A DNA stretch of 64,000 bases, from the NCBI GenBank assembly GCA_038206765.1, contig JBBRAM010000011.1, positions 1 to 64,000 of the forward strand. The letters are read 5' to 3'. This DNA comes from UKL13-2 sp038206765 (GTDB taxonomy: Bacteria > Pseudomonadota > Gammaproteobacteria > Burkholderiales > Usitatibacteraceae). A program made the translations under genes and the position numbers. Shown in pieces: positions 51,901-61,174 of the stretch (position 1 is its first letter; every line of letters begins with the position of its first letter). Below the pieces are notes generated by a model. The model was not told where the DNA came from. It saw only the letters and a program-made list of their open reading frames with translations, and made no database searches.

Positions 51901-53640
51901 CTACGCATTCAATTTATCCAATAGCGCGTGAATTTTTTCCGATTCTTCTGCTTTTAAAATTTTTGCAGCCAGTGGTTCAAGATCCGGCAAATTAGACATC
52001 AGCACCCGCTGCTTCACTGGTAACAAATTGGCCGGATGCATCGAAAAATGTTTCAGGCCAAATCCGAGCAAGAGCCTCGTCAACGCTACATCCCCAGCCA
52101 TTTCGCCACACACAGCAACGGGTACGTTAGCGGCATCCGCCTGGCGAATCACGCTCGCAATGAGCGATAAAACCGCCGGATGCAAGGGATCATATAAGTG
52201 CGCCACTGCATCATCAGTGCGATCAATCGCCAACGTATACTGAATCAAATCGTTGGTGCCAATCGACAAGAAATCGAGTGTCTTTAAAAACATAGGCAGC
52301 GCAATCGCCGCCGCCGGAATCTCAATCATGCCGCCGACTTGAATGTCGTCATTAAACTTCTTGCCCTCGGCTTTGAGCTCGGCTTTAGCCACATTCAGTG
52401 CTGCAATCGTCTGTCGCAACTCAGCTGTGGAAACTAACATCGGAATCAAAATACACACATCGCCATAACGCGAAGCCCGCAAAATCGCCCGAAGTTGCGT
52501 ATTGAATAATTGTGGTTCGGACAGGCAGTAGCGAATCGCCCGCAGACCCAGCGCCGAATGCGCAGTTGCGCTCACCTCTTCATCGAGCGTTTTGTCTGCG
52601 CCAATATCGAGTGTACGAATCACCACGGGCTGGCCGCGCATGCCTTCGGCAACTGTTTTATAAGCAGCAAATTGCTCTTCTTCGGAAGGGCTATCCTTAC
52701 GGTTCATGAACAAAAACTCAGTCCGGAACAAACCGATTCCCGTTGCGCCGGATTTTTTAACAGCATCCAAATCGGTCGGCAGCTCTATGTTAGCGTGCAG
52801 TTCAATCAGCGTGCCATCCAGCGTTTCCGCAGTCGCGGATTTGATGCGCGATAATTTTTGCCGCTCTAGCTTCCATTGATGTTGTTTCAGGCGATATTCC
52901 GCCAGCACGGTGTCGTCTGGCTCAACAATCACCACGCCCTGTGTGCCATCAACGATAATCACCTCGTCTTCACGGACCAGTTCCCGCGCGGTGTGCAGCG
53001 CGACAATGGCCGGGATGCCCAAGCTGCGCGCCAGTATTGCCGTGTGGGAAGTTGAGCCGCCCACATCGGTCACAAATGCGGCGACCTGATGGTCTTTAAA
53101 CAAAATCACATCAGCGGGGGATAAATCATGCGCCACCAAAATCGTATCTTCAACGCGCTCGCGTAATTTTTCTGGTACCACGCCGCCCTGGCCGGAAAGC
53201 GCTGCCACGATACGCTCGGCCACTTGGCGCACATCGGTTCTGCGTTCGCGCAGATATTCGTCTTGCACATCCGCAAACTGCGCCAGCAAATCATCGAGCT
53301 GCAATTTCAGTGCCCATTCTGCGTTACAGGATTCACGCGCAATCACCTCGCGCGGCGTTTCGGTAAACGACGGGTCTTCCAAAATCATCCGATGCACGGT
53401 AACAAACGCAGCCATATCTGCCGAGGCGTCGCCCCGATGCGACACTTTTATTTCTGCTTCCAGCGCGTCGAGTTCTGCCCGGACTTGTTTGACGGCTTTG
53501 TCGAAGCGTTTTACTTCACGAACAATAAATTCTTCGGGTATTTGATAGTGATCGACTTCGAGCGAAGTCGCCGTCACCAAATGTGCGTGGCCAATCGCAA
53601 TGCCGCCCGAAACGCCTAGTCCGTGCAGCGTAAAAGACAC
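51901..53640 (-). CDS. ptsI: Phosphoenolpyruvate-protein phosphotransferase (PTS enzyme I)
   Basis: Transfers phosphate from PEP to HPr. 579 residues, full length: N-terminal HPr-binding/phosphohistidine half with H199 (GGSTSHTAILARSLGIPAIV), and the PEP-binding TIM barrel (LFRTEFLFMNR, VAVCGEMAGD with the catalytic cysteine). The start codon is GTG directly after the ptsH stop (TAG GTG). There is no sugar-specific EIIB/EIIC in the neighbourhood, so the system is likely regulatory. Confidence 0.96.
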   Translation of the reverse strand: MSFTLHGLGVSGGIAIGHAHLVTATSLEVDHYQIPEEFIVREVKRFDKAVKQVRAELDALEAEIKVSHRGDASADMAAFVTVHRMILEDPSFTETPREVIARESCNAEWALKLQLDDLLAQFADVQDEYLRERRTDVRQVAERIVAALSGQGGVVPEKLRERVEDTILVAHDLSPADVILFKDHQVAAFVTDVGGSTSHTAILARSLGIPAIVALHTARELVREDEVIIVDGTQGVVIVEPDDTVLAEYRLKQHQWKLERQKLSRIKSATAETLDGTLIELHANIELPTDLDAVKKSGATGIGLFRTEFLFMNRKDSPSEEEQFAAYKTVAEGMRGQPVVIRTLDIGADKTLDEEVSATAHSALGLRAIRYCLSEPQLFNTQLRAILRASRYGDVCILIPMLVSTAELRQTIAALNVAKAELKAEGKKFNDDIQVGGMIEIPAAAIALPMFLKTLDFLSIGTNDLIQYTLAIDRTDDAVAHLYDPLHPAVLSLIASVIRQADAANVPVAVCGEMAGDVALTRLLLGFGLKHFSMHPANLLPVKQRVLMSNLPDLEPLAAKILKAEESEKIHALLDKLNA

Positions 53641-53910
53641 CTATTCGCCCTCGCCAAATTTATGGTTGATCAGCTCCACCACGGCAGCCATTGCACCCGT
53701 TTCATCCTCGCCAATGGCCTCCAGCTCGACCTTGGTACCTTTGCCAGCGGCTAACATCATCACGCCCATGATCGATTTGGCGTTTACGCGTTTGCCCGCT
53801 TTGGTGATAAAAATATCTGCCGTAAACTGGCTCGCAGTTTGTGTCAGTTTGGCCGAGGCGCGCGCATGCAGGCCGAGTTTGTTGATGATCTCGATTTCTT
53901 GTTTTAGCAC
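53641..53910 (-). CDS. ptsH: Phosphocarrier protein HPr
   Basis: 89-residue HPr. With the GTG start at 53910 (AAAGG eight bases upstream) the active histidine falls at canonical H15 (KLGLHARASAKL) and the regulatory serine at S46 (NAKSIMGVMMLAAGKG), a target of HprK in many betaproteobacteria. A longer version from ATG 53946 would overlap the EIIA gene by 43 bases. It overlaps the EIIA gene by seven bases and abuts ptsI. Confidence 0.95.
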   Translation of the reverse strand: MLKQEIEIINKLGLHARASAKLTQTASQFTADIFITKAGKRVNAKSIMGVMMLAAGKGTKVELEAIGEDETGAMAAVVELINHKFGEGE

Positions 53911-54326
53911 GGCGAAGCCTTTATTGAGCCCGCTGGCTGCGAACATGGCATCGAAATCACACCATCCTTGCCGCCGGAAAGCGTTTTTTCAATCAATTTT
54001 TGCATATCGTAATCGCGATAGGTGAGCGCCTTCACCAGCATCGGCAAATTCACGCCAGAAACCCCTTCAACACGACCTGGCTCCAGCAAACGGCAGGCAA
54101 TATTGGCTGGCGTTGCGCCGAAAATATCGGTCAACACCAACACGCCGTTGCCCTGATCTAGAAAGCGAATTAAATCTCGACCCTGCGGTAGGATCGCGTC
54201 GGGATCGTCGTGGACGGTAACACCGAGCTGGCGCAAATACAAAGGGCGTTTGCCCATCACGTGTGAAGCGCAGTGGATCAAGCTTTCGCCCAAGGTTCCA
54301 TGCGCAACGATAAGAAGACCGATCAT
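53904..54326 (-). CDS. PTS EIIA component, mannose-family type
   Basis: 140-residue EIIA(Man)-like domain with the phospho-histidine H9 (LLIVAHGTLGESL) and the conserved VLVLTDIFGATPANIACRLL. It is a single domain without the IIB part. ATG 54326 was preferred to a TTG five codons upstream. In betaproteobacteria this gene heads the EIIA-ptsH-ptsI set and is thought to be regulatory; that is family knowledge, not seen here. Confidence 0.93.
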   Translation of the reverse strand: MIGLLIVAHGTLGESLIHCASHVMGKRPLYLRQLGVTVHDDPDAILPQGRDLIRFLDQGNGVLVLTDIFGATPANIACRLLEPGRVEGVSGVNLPMLVKALTYRDYDMQKLIEKTLSGGKDGVISMPCSQPAGSIKASPC

Positions 54327-54450
54327 GTGTTGATCACTCAAAAAAATAACAATCGCTATTTTAACCGATCACGCCTGTCTTCGCGCCGCCTGTGTGGCTA
54401 TCAGGCTTCACCAGTCGCCCGTCTTGGTGGGACTCCCAAGATTAGCCAGA

Positions 54451-55857
54451 CTATTTGGCCGACGCGACTGCGCGAACCGGAGCGAGTGCCTGCGACGTTG
54501 GCGATACTGGCTGCGGCGCACAAGCGCGATCCGTCGGAAACGTCGCGGTAAACGTTGAGCCGTGATTGGCGACATCTTGCGAACTGGCAATGCCGATATG
54601 CCCGCCGTGGCGTAACAGCACATGTTTAACAATCGCCAAGCCCAGACCGGTGCCGCCAGCGACACGTGAACGACCCCGATCCACCCGATAAAAACGCTCC
54701 GTTAAGCGCGGCAAATGCTCTGTGGGAATACCCTCGCCGTTGTCTTGAACAACAAAAACGGGCGCACCATTTTTGGTATTCCAACGAATATATATCCGCC
54801 CACCCTTTGGCGTGTAGCGTACTGCGTTGGTGACAAGATTGCTCAGCGCACTCGATACTTCATCACGATTACCTGCGAGCCAGCCGTCGTCAAGTTCTTG
54901 AACAATTAAATGTTCGCCGTTTGACAAATGCTGTGCATCGAGCACGATACTAGCGATCAACTCAGGCATGTTGATGGGTGCGGTGGCCAGGCGATTTCGA
55001 TTATCTTCCAACCGCGACAGCGTCAGAAGGTCATTCACCAGTCGTTCCATGCGCACCGTCTGCGTGCTCATGTGGGCGAGCGACTTTTCGACAATAACAG
55101 GGTTGTCACTGCCACCGTTCATGAGCGTTTCCAAAAATCCCAGCAGAACCGTGAGGGGCGTACGCAGTTCATGCGAAACGTTTGCTACAAAATCGCGCCG
55201 CATCGTTTCCAACTGTTCCCGCTCCGAAATGTCGCGCGATAACAACAACATCTGCTCATCGCCAAATGAAACCAACTGCACGCTCAAGGTAATCTCTGTT
55301 GGCGTCGACGAGGTTTTTGATTGCGAAATCTTAAGCGTGAGCGGCTCGCCAAATTTGCGTGCATTGAGATATTCAATAAACTCGGGATACCGAATCAAAT
55401 ATGTGATTGTTTGCATCCGGTCACGATCCAATGAGATCGACCAATGCGCTTCCGCGTTGGGGTTACACCAGACAATGTTGTATTGGTTGTCTAACATCAC
55501 CGCCCCATCAGGCAGGGCGGATGCGGCCTCTTGGAAGCGCCCCAAACTCACCGCAAGCGCCTGTTGCGCATTGCGTTCGGCGCGAATGAGACGATATAAG
55601 TTGCCCAGCGTATCGCCCCAAACCCCAAGCCCATCTGGCAAGGTCGCGGCTTTGGGATCGTTGAGCCAGTCAGCAAGCTGCGCGAGTTTCCACGCATAGT
55701 AGGCAAAGCAAATAAATGCCGTGATGAGAGCGACAATGAGCCCGGTCGCCGTGTCGAACACCAAGCCGACGATGCCGCCGAACACGGCCGCCGCCAGCGC
55801 CACACGCACCAGTGCAATCAGTGTTGTTTTTTGAACAGCCGAAAAAGCCATGAGCAT
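54451..55857 (-). CDS. phoR: Phosphate regulon sensor kinase PhoR
   Basis: Membrane histidine kinase, 468 residues from ATG 55857 (a TTG 19 codons upstream is less likely). Two close hydrophobic segments at the N-terminus (about 10-55), a linker, a PAS domain (about 100-210), then DHp with H229 (VANVSHELRTPLTVLLGF) and HATPase with N (LVTNAVRYTPKGG), DNGEGIP and GGTGLGLAIV. The end is a Pro/Ala/Val tail. It lies downstream of phoB with about 170 bases between. Confidence 0.93.
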   Translation of the reverse strand: MLMAFSAVQKTTLIALVRVALAAAVFGGIVGLVFDTATGLIVALITAFICFAYYAWKLAQLADWLNDPKAATLPDGLGVWGDTLGNLYRLIRAERNAQQALAVSLGRFQEAASALPDGAVMLDNQYNIVWCNPNAEAHWSISLDRDRMQTITYLIRYPEFIEYLNARKFGEPLTLKISQSKTSSTPTEITLSVQLVSFGDEQMLLLSRDISEREQLETMRRDFVANVSHELRTPLTVLLGFLETLMNGGSDNPVIVEKSLAHMSTQTVRMERLVNDLLTLSRLEDNRNRLATAPINMPELIASIVLDAQHLSNGEHLIVQELDDGWLAGNRDEVSSALSNLVTNAVRYTPKGGRIYIRWNTKNGAPVFVVQDNGEGIPTEHLPRLTERFYRVDRGRSRVAGGTGLGLAIVKHVLLRHGGHIGIASSQDVANHGSTFTATFPTDRACAPQPVSPTSQALAPVRAVASAK

Positions 55858-56029
55858 TTGCGCAGGATAGGAAAAGCGAAATATGAATCGGCCACCGATA
55901 GCAAAATCGGCCAAAGAACCAACTTAATCCTCAATAATTGTCATGGTACGCCAAGCTAACGCATTTATTGTGAATGGTATTGGGACGATCAGCGAAGCTA
56001 ATGTCAAGGCGGCGATGCAATGGTTGGCA

Positions 56030-56716
56030 CTACTCCAGCGCAAACCGATACCCGCTGCCGCGCACCGTGTGAATCAGATTTTCATGTCCCGACGGGGTGA
56101 GCGCCGAGCGCAGGCGGCGGATATGCACATCCACCGTCCGCTCCTCGATGAACACATGATCGCCCCAGACGAAATCAAGCAATTGGGTGCGCGAATAAAC
56201 GCGCTCTAAATGTGTCATGAAAAAATGCAGCAGCCGAAATTCAGTCGGCCCCATTGCCAAAGTTTTGCCGTTACCGGAAACCTTATGCGACGCTGGGTCA
56301 AGCTTTAGGCCGTGGTATTCAATCGTATCTTGCGTCAGTTCGGGCGCGCGGCGGCGCAACACCGCCTTAATTCGCGCTTCGAGTTCACGCACCGAAAACG
56401 GCTTTGTCATGTAATCGTCGGCACCGGTTTCAAGGCCCTTAAGCTTGTCTTCCTCCTCACCGCGCGCCGTCAATAAAATAATAGGCAAGCTCTTGGTGCG
56501 CGAATCGCCACGCAGCCGACGCGCCATGTCAACACCACTCATGCCGGGCAACATCCAGTCTAGCAGCGCCAAATCAGGCAGTTCGACCTGTATATGCTTC
56601 AAGGCCTCCTCTGCCGTATCGTGCGTCAACACGCGGTAGCCACCCATTTGCAGATTAATCTGAATCAGATCCTGAATAGCCGGCTCGTCTTCTACCACCA
56701 TGATGGTTGGGTTCAT
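56030..56716 (-). CDS. phoB: Phosphate regulon response regulator PhoB
   Basis: OmpR-family regulator, 228 residues: receiver with D53 (LALLDWMLPGMSG), K in MTKPFSVREL, and a winged-helix DNA-binding domain (MGPTEFRLLHFFMTH, VDVHIRRLRSAL, TVRGSGYRF). Together with phoR it controls phosphate starvation genes. Upstream on the minus strand, CTGTCAC at 56831-56837 could be half of a Pho box; the second half is poor. No pst or phoU genes are inside the window. Confidence 0.95.
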   Translation of the reverse strand: MNPTIMVVEDEPAIQDLIQINLQMGGYRVLTHDTAEEALKHIQVELPDLALLDWMLPGMSGVDMARRLRGDSRTKSLPIILLTARGEEEDKLKGLETGADDYMTKPFSVRELEARIKAVLRRRAPELTQDTIEYHGLKLDPASHKVSGNGKTLAMGPTEFRLLHFFMTHLERVYSRTQLLDFVWGDHVFIEERTVDVHIRRLRSALTPSGHENLIHTVRGSGYRFALE

Positions 56717-57126
56717 TGTTTTGCCTTTTTTAACCGTTGTTTTGCTTGGTTTAGAGCGGGACTACTTTGGGTTGACTTGAAGTTTAGTTTTACCCGTTAC
56801 AGCATCATATTTCAGGTTTGTTAAGGTTGTGTGACAGGTTTTAGTTGGTTACGGGCTTAGTGAGGCGTTGAGGAAAGCAATATGAGCGTTCAAACGAAAA
56901 TAACTAGCCACGAAATTACGTCTGTACAATCGCTACGCCCTCCGTGTCACTGAAATATAAGACGAGCAGCTTGTACCGCACAATTTTTAGTTTCTCGCTA
57001 TTTTTGCCCCGAACGCCCCGCCAATACTAGTGTCGTGGCATTTAGCTTTTAGACGCGTTCAGATAGTTAGCCCTATTTTGGACGCTCATTTAGCGATCCA
57101 CTTTTAAATATAAAGGGCCGCGCCAC
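56717..57126. other. Intergenic region phoB / GNAT with repeat copy
   Basis: 410 bases with no supported gene. It contains a degenerate right arm of the dispersed hairpin repeat (about 57003-57034: TTTTTGCCCCGAACGCCCC then CCAATACTAGTGTC), and the weak half Pho box near 56835. Otherwise nothing was recognised. Confidence 0.45.
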
Positions 57127-57549
57127 ATGTTACGAATCCGGCAAGCACAGCCGCAAGATGCCAATATTCTTCAACAAATCTATCTCGACGCAGCGGAGAG
57201 CACGGGCTGTATGCCAGGCGCAGCAGCAGGCTCAGTTAGCTTTCAACAAATAATGGGCGAGGAAAAAATCATTGTTGCCTGCGATGCACATGGAGACGTT
57301 GTTGGATTCGTCTCTGTTTTCGAGGTTGGCTCATTTATCCACTTTCTCTTCGTGGATTGCAAATGCCAGAGTCAAGGCATTGGCCGATATCTATTGGCCT
57401 CGTTGGAGGCTTGGTTACCTATGCCATGGCACCTTAAGTGCATCAAAGCCAACGAAAGGGCTATCAAGTTCTATGAAGTGATAGGCTGGAAACAAATTGA
57501 GGAGGGTAATGGCCCAGACGGGCCATATATTTTGATGCGCAAGGGCTAG
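57127..57549 (+). CDS. GNAT-family N-acetyltransferase
   Basis: 140 residues with the GNAT core: IRQAQPQDANILQQIYLDAA, beta strand DVVGFVSVFE, the acetyl-CoA loop CKCQSQGIGRYLLASL and C-terminal NERAIKFYEVIGWKQIEEG. Motif A fits Q/R-x-x-G-x-G. The substrate is unknown; closest in character to ElaA/RimI-like small acetyltransferases. It is a single gene flanked by sequence with repeat remnants, which may suggest mobility. Confidence 0.85.
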   Translation: MLRIRQAQPQDANILQQIYLDAAESTGCMPGAAAGSVSFQQIMGEEKIIVACDAHGDVVGFVSVFEVGSFIHFLFVDCKCQSQGIGRYLLASLEAWLPMPWHLKCIKANERAIKFYEVIGWKQIEEGNGPDGPYILMRKG

Positions 57550-57732
57550 CGCGGTGTGGCTGAAATAAAACAAAATAAGTTGTCACCAAGCTTTGTGGAG
57601 ATGCAGACAATGCCTCAAACACCGCGCCAACGCTAGAGCTTGCAAGACTTTCATCCCTCCGGCGTCGTTAAATCCTTTTTCCTTAGCCAACACCAAGTAT
57701 TATGTTCACTCTCCCACTCAGGCACAAATCAC

Positions 57733-58104
57733 ATGGCAGGCTTAACCCCAAATTCCCCGCGCCCGACGGAAATCAAACTACACCAGCAATCGCGGGAGCT
57801 GGAGCTGACGTTTGATGATGGCAAATCGTTCCGTTTTTCTTGCGAATTGCTGCGGGTGTATTCGCCATCGGCAGAAGTGCGCGGACATGGTCCGGGACAA
57901 GAGGTCTTGCAAGTAGGGAAAAAAAACGTGAATATTACGGCGATTGACCCTGTCGGCACCTATGCAGTGAAGCTGGTCTTTTCGGATGGCCACGACACCG
58001 GGCTTTATTCATGGGATTATTTTTATGACCTCGGCATGAAGCAGGATAGCCAATGGCAATCTTATTTGACGCGAATGGAGCAGGCCGGGGCAAGCCGAGA
58101 GTAG
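57733..58104 (+). CDS. DUF971 protein
   Basis: 123 residues from ATG 57733 (MAGLTPNSPRPTEIKLHQ). The DUF971 / GBBH-like N-terminal fold is recognised by LELTFDDGKSFRFSCELLRVYSPSAEVRGHG and DTGLYSWDYFYDLG. Such proteins lie just before ubiE in many betaproteobacteria; the domain is related to one involved in iron-sulfur handling, but function here is not known. The frame is open 31 codons upstream without family likeness. Confidence 0.88.
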   Translation: MAGLTPNSPRPTEIKLHQQSRELELTFDDGKSFRFSCELLRVYSPSAEVRGHGPGQEVLQVGKKNVNITAIDPVGTYAVKLVFSDGHDTGLYSWDYFYDLGMKQDSQWQSYLTRMEQAGASRE

Positions 58105-58164
58105 TATCGAACGTAAAATCAATAATAAAATCTTGCACAACGCCGGCAACAATTTGGAGCAGTT

Positions 58165-58896
58165 ATGAACAAAACCACCCATTTCGGTTATCAAGAAGTG
58201 CCCGAAGCAGAAAAATCGGCCAAGGTGCGCGAGGTCTTTAAATCGGTGGCGCCGAATTACGACATCATGAATGACCTGATGTCAGGCGGAATGCATCGGC
58301 TTTGGAAAAAATTTACCGTTGATTTGGCAGCGGTTAAGCCGGGCGATAAAATTCTCGATGTGGCTTCCGGGACGGCCGATCTGGCCAAATCATTTGCCAA
58401 GATTGCCGGTGCGAACAATGTCTGGCAGACCGACATTAATGAGGCGATGTTAAAGGTGGGGCGTGATCGCTTGATTGATGCTGGACTCGCCACGCCGAAC
58501 GCGCTTTGCGATGGCGAAAAACTGCCCTTTGCCAGCGAATCGTTTGATCTTGTCACGGTCGCTTTTGGGCTACGCAACATGACGCACAAAGATGTCGCAT
58601 TGGCCGAGATGACGCGGGTGCTCAAGCCCGGCGGGCGCCTGCTGGTGTTGGAGTTTTCTAAGGTGCATGAATCGTTGAAGAAACCGTATGATTTGTATTC
58701 GTTTAACCTGCTACCTTTTTTTGGCAAATTTGTAGCGAAAGACGAGGGCAGCTATCGCTATTTAGCCGAATCGATTCGCATGCATCCCGATCAGGAAGCG
58801 CTGAAAACGATGATGGAAACCGCAGGTTTATCTAGGGTCGAATATTTCAATTTAACCGCCGGGGTTGTGGCGCTACACAAAGGAATTAAATTATGA
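58165..58896 (+). CDS. ubiE: Ubiquinone/menaquinone C-methyltransferase UbiE
   Basis: SAM-dependent C-methyltransferase of ubiquinone synthesis, 243 residues. Typical are VFKSVAPNYDIMNDLMSGGMHRLWK, motif I ILDVASGTADLAKSF, FGLRNMTHKDVALAEM and the C-terminal FNLTAGVVALHKGIKL. A GGAG ribosome-binding site precedes the ATG by about seven bases. Its stop codon overlaps the start of the next gene (ATGA), tying that unknown secreted protein to the ubi unit. Confidence 0.97.
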   Translation: MNKTTHFGYQEVPEAEKSAKVREVFKSVAPNYDIMNDLMSGGMHRLWKKFTVDLAAVKPGDKILDVASGTADLAKSFAKIAGANNVWQTDINEAMLKVGRDRLIDAGLATPNALCDGEKLPFASESFDLVTVAFGLRNMTHKDVALAEMTRVLKPGGRLLVLEFSKVHESLKKPYDLYSFNLLPFFGKFVAKDEGSYRYLAESIRMHPDQEALKTMMETAGLSRVEYFNLTAGVVALHKGIKL

Positions 58897-59291
58897 AGGT
58901 AACGCTGAAAGTCACCACAATCGCAGCGCTGGCCGTCACCGTGGCCTTGGCATTAGCCACAGCCTCGGTCGCTACACACGCCGCGCCACCCGTGCCGCCC
59001 ACTAAAACGCCGGCCAAACCCGTAACCATCAAATCTGGCAAATCGTTTGAAAAATGCGTGGTGCTCAATGCCGCACAAACGCTGGAATACGACTTTAATT
59101 CAAGCGCCAAGATAAATTTCAACTTGCATTACCGCAAAGGTGACGCAATCTACTATCCCGTCAAGGAAGACCGCGTTAACCGTATCGATAGCTCCTATGA
59201 AACATCGGTACGCGAAGAGTTTTGCTTAGGCTGGGAAAATAAAACGAATGCGGATGTAGAGCTGACCTATAGCTATCGGGTTCGTAAATAA
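58893..59291 (+). CDS. Secreted hypothetical protein coupled to ubiE
   Basis: 132 residues with a clear signal peptide (cleavage near THAA-PP), a short proline/threonine/lysine linker (VPPTKTPAKPV) and a compact beta-rich domain of about 90 residues with two cysteines (KCVV and FCLGW) that could form a disulphide. Segments TLEYDFNSSAKINFNLHYRKG and VELTYSYRV look like a small lectin-like or emp24/GOLD-like sandwich. It overlaps ubiE by four bases. No family was recognised with confidence. Confidence 0.7.
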   Translation: MKVTLKVTTIAALAVTVALALATASVATHAAPPVPPTKTPAKPVTIKSGKSFEKCVVLNAAQTLEYDFNSSAKINFNLHYRKGDAIYYPVKEDRVNRIDSSYETSVREEFCLGWENKTNADVELTYSYRVRK

Positions 59292-59467
59292 GCTTTTTAC
59301 AATCAATCGGCATTTTTGGTGTGGATTGGGTGCGCCTAAATTTCCGCTCTAGGACGAATTGAATTTTTCGATCTAAAAATGGTCTTATTTTATTGTTAGC
59401 ATCAATTTGAACTACCGGCAGCAGCATCGTCACTAGCAACTTCACGTCCAACCACGTTAAAGGCAAT

Positions 59468-60478
59468 ATGAAATCCATTTTTGTTAGTTTGCTCATTGCA
59501 CTGTTCGCCGTCACGCTGATGACCGATGCTGATGCCAAGCGTCGTCTCGGCGGTGGTAAATCCACTGGCATGCAACGTGAATCCGTACAAAAAGATGCCG
59601 GCACTGCGCCCAAGCCCGCCCAACCGGCCCAAGCCACACCAGCTACGCCTGCTGCCTCGCCGATGGCTGCGCCCCCCGCCAAACCCGGCCTGAGCCGCTG
59701 GTTAGGTCCATTGGCCGGCTTGGCGGCCGGCGGTCTATTAGCCTCGTTGTTTATGGGTGGCGGGTTCAGCGGTATCAAATTAATGGATATTTTACTGTTC
59801 GCGGGTCTCGCCTTTGGGGCATTCATGCTATTCCGCATGTTTATGCAAAAAAAAGCGGCGGCTGATGCAGCAGGCAATGGAAATGGTAATGGCAGTCAGT
59901 TTTCCGGCAACTTTGGCGGCGGTGGATTCAACACGCCGTCACCAGCGCCGTCACCATCATTAGCATTTTCGCCGTCGCCGGCTGCGAACAATGGTCGCAT
60001 CGTCGCCCCTGTTATTGGCAGTGGTTTAGCAAGTGGCAATGCGACCATGGCCGAGATCGAAACTGTCAGCGCGAATCCGCGCATTCCTGCCGATTTTGAT
60101 GTCGCCCCCTTTGAGCGCAACGCCCACGCTTCTTTCATCCGGTTGCAAGCGGCCAACGATGCCAAAGATTTAAACGACATCCGAGATTTCACCACGCCAG
60201 AAATGTACGCCGAATTATCACTGCAAATTCAGGAACGTAGCGCAAGTGAAGGTGTTGGTGTTGGTCAACAACGAACCGAGGTTGTCACGATTGCGGTGCA
60301 TGTGCTGGAAGTAACTACAGAAAACCAACGTGCTGTGGCCAGCGTGCGCTACACCGGTACGATCCGCGAGGAAGCCGGAGCACCGCCAGAAGCGTTTGAC
60401 GAAGTTTGGCATGTCGTTAAAAATCTTGATGATGCCAAATCGACGTGGCGCTTGGCGGGCATCCAGCAACTGGCTTAA
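59468..60478 (+). CDS. Tim44-like domain protein
   Basis: 336 residues: signal peptide or first helix (1-23), then a long Ala/Pro/Thr-rich linker. Two hydrophobic stretches (about 78-98 and 101-118) lie within Gly-rich sequence, followed by another Gly/Ser/Pro/Asn linker. The Tim44/MRP-L45-like C-terminal domain (about 205-336) contains FDVAPFERNAHASFIRLQAANDAKD, DIRDFTTPEMYAELSLQI and FDEVWHVVKN. Bacterial Tim44-like proteins have no agreed role. It lies between ubiE and ubiJ, common in betaproteobacteria. Confidence 0.88.
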   Translation: MKSIFVSLLIALFAVTLMTDADAKRRLGGGKSTGMQRESVQKDAGTAPKPAQPAQATPATPAASPMAAPPAKPGLSRWLGPLAGLAAGGLLASLFMGGGFSGIKLMDILLFAGLAFGAFMLFRMFMQKKAAADAAGNGNGNGSQFSGNFGGGGFNTPSPAPSPSLAFSPSPAANNGRIVAPVIGSGLASGNATMAEIETVSANPRIPADFDVAPFERNAHASFIRLQAANDAKDLNDIRDFTTPEMYAELSLQIQERSASEGVGVGQQRTEVVTIAVHVLEVTTENQRAVASVRYTGTIREEAGAPPEAFDEVWHVVKNLDDAKSTWRLAGIQQLA

Positions 60479-60502
60479 ACCGTTTTACTGAGCCAAAGCC
60501 GC

Positions 60503-61144
60503 GTGCAAGTCGCCAACCATACCGCTGTAAAATTTATCAACCGCGTGCTCTCGGATTATCCGATGGCACGCGAAAAATTGCAGCCGTATTCGGGCAAAAC
60601 AGCGCAGGTGAATATTGGCGCAATGGCGATCGTCTTGCGTATCGCACCAGACGGAAATGTTGAAATGGTTGGCTCTGGAACCCGTTTTTCAGGTGAAAAG
60701 GCCTCAGAATCCGCTCCAGTCAATGAGTTTGATGTTTTCCATGATGTTTTGTTTGTTGTCCCACTCAAACTCATCCCACGCCTCGCCGGCGGCGATGAAG
60801 CCGCGTTTTCAGAGATCAAATTTTCAGGTGATAGCGAATTTGCGTCTACCTTGTCCACCGTCGCCCGCAATGTTGATTGGGATGTCGAGGAGGATTTGAG
60901 CAAGCTCGTTGGCGACATCGCCGCCTATCGCGTGGTAAACACCGCAAAATCATTTGGCGCGTGGCAAGCGGATGCAAAAGCACGCCTGACCGCAAACGTT
61001 GCCGAATATTTAACTGAAGAAAAACGCGCGTTCATCACCACGCGGGAGTTAGCGAGCTTCACCAGCCAAAACGAAACGTTGCGTGATGATGTGGCAAGGT
61101 TAGAGGCACGACTGAAGGCGCGTATGAAGGAAAGGCGCATTTAA
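60503..61144 (+). CDS. ubiJ: Ubiquinone biosynthesis accessory factor UbiJ
   Basis: 213-residue SCP2-type protein that carries ubiquinone intermediates with UbiK. SCP2 body: NHTAVKFINRVLSDYPMAREKLQPYSGKTAQVNIG, then IKFSGDSEFASTLSTVARNVDWDVEEDLSKLVGD, and a C-terminal coiled coil (about 180-213, basic). The start is GTG 60503 with a weak upstream purine stretch. Its neighbours ubiE and ubiB support the role. Confidence 0.9.
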   Translation: MQVANHTAVKFINRVLSDYPMAREKLQPYSGKTAQVNIGAMAIVLRIAPDGNVEMVGSGTRFSGEKASESAPVNEFDVFHDVLFVVPLKLIPRLAGGDEAAFSEIKFSGDSEFASTLSTVARNVDWDVEEDLSKLVGDIAAYRVVNTAKSFGAWQADAKARLTANVAEYLTEEKRAFITTRELASFTSQNETLRDDVARLEARLKARMKERRI

Positions 61145-61174
61145 AATGTTGAACAAAATCCAACCCCAACCAAC

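Noticed and set aside
54968..55699. Long open frame (243 codons) on the plus strand inside phoR
   Set aside because: It lies wholly antisense to a clear histidine kinase, has no ribosome-binding site and its product is Ser/Arg-rich without family likeness; a composition shadow.
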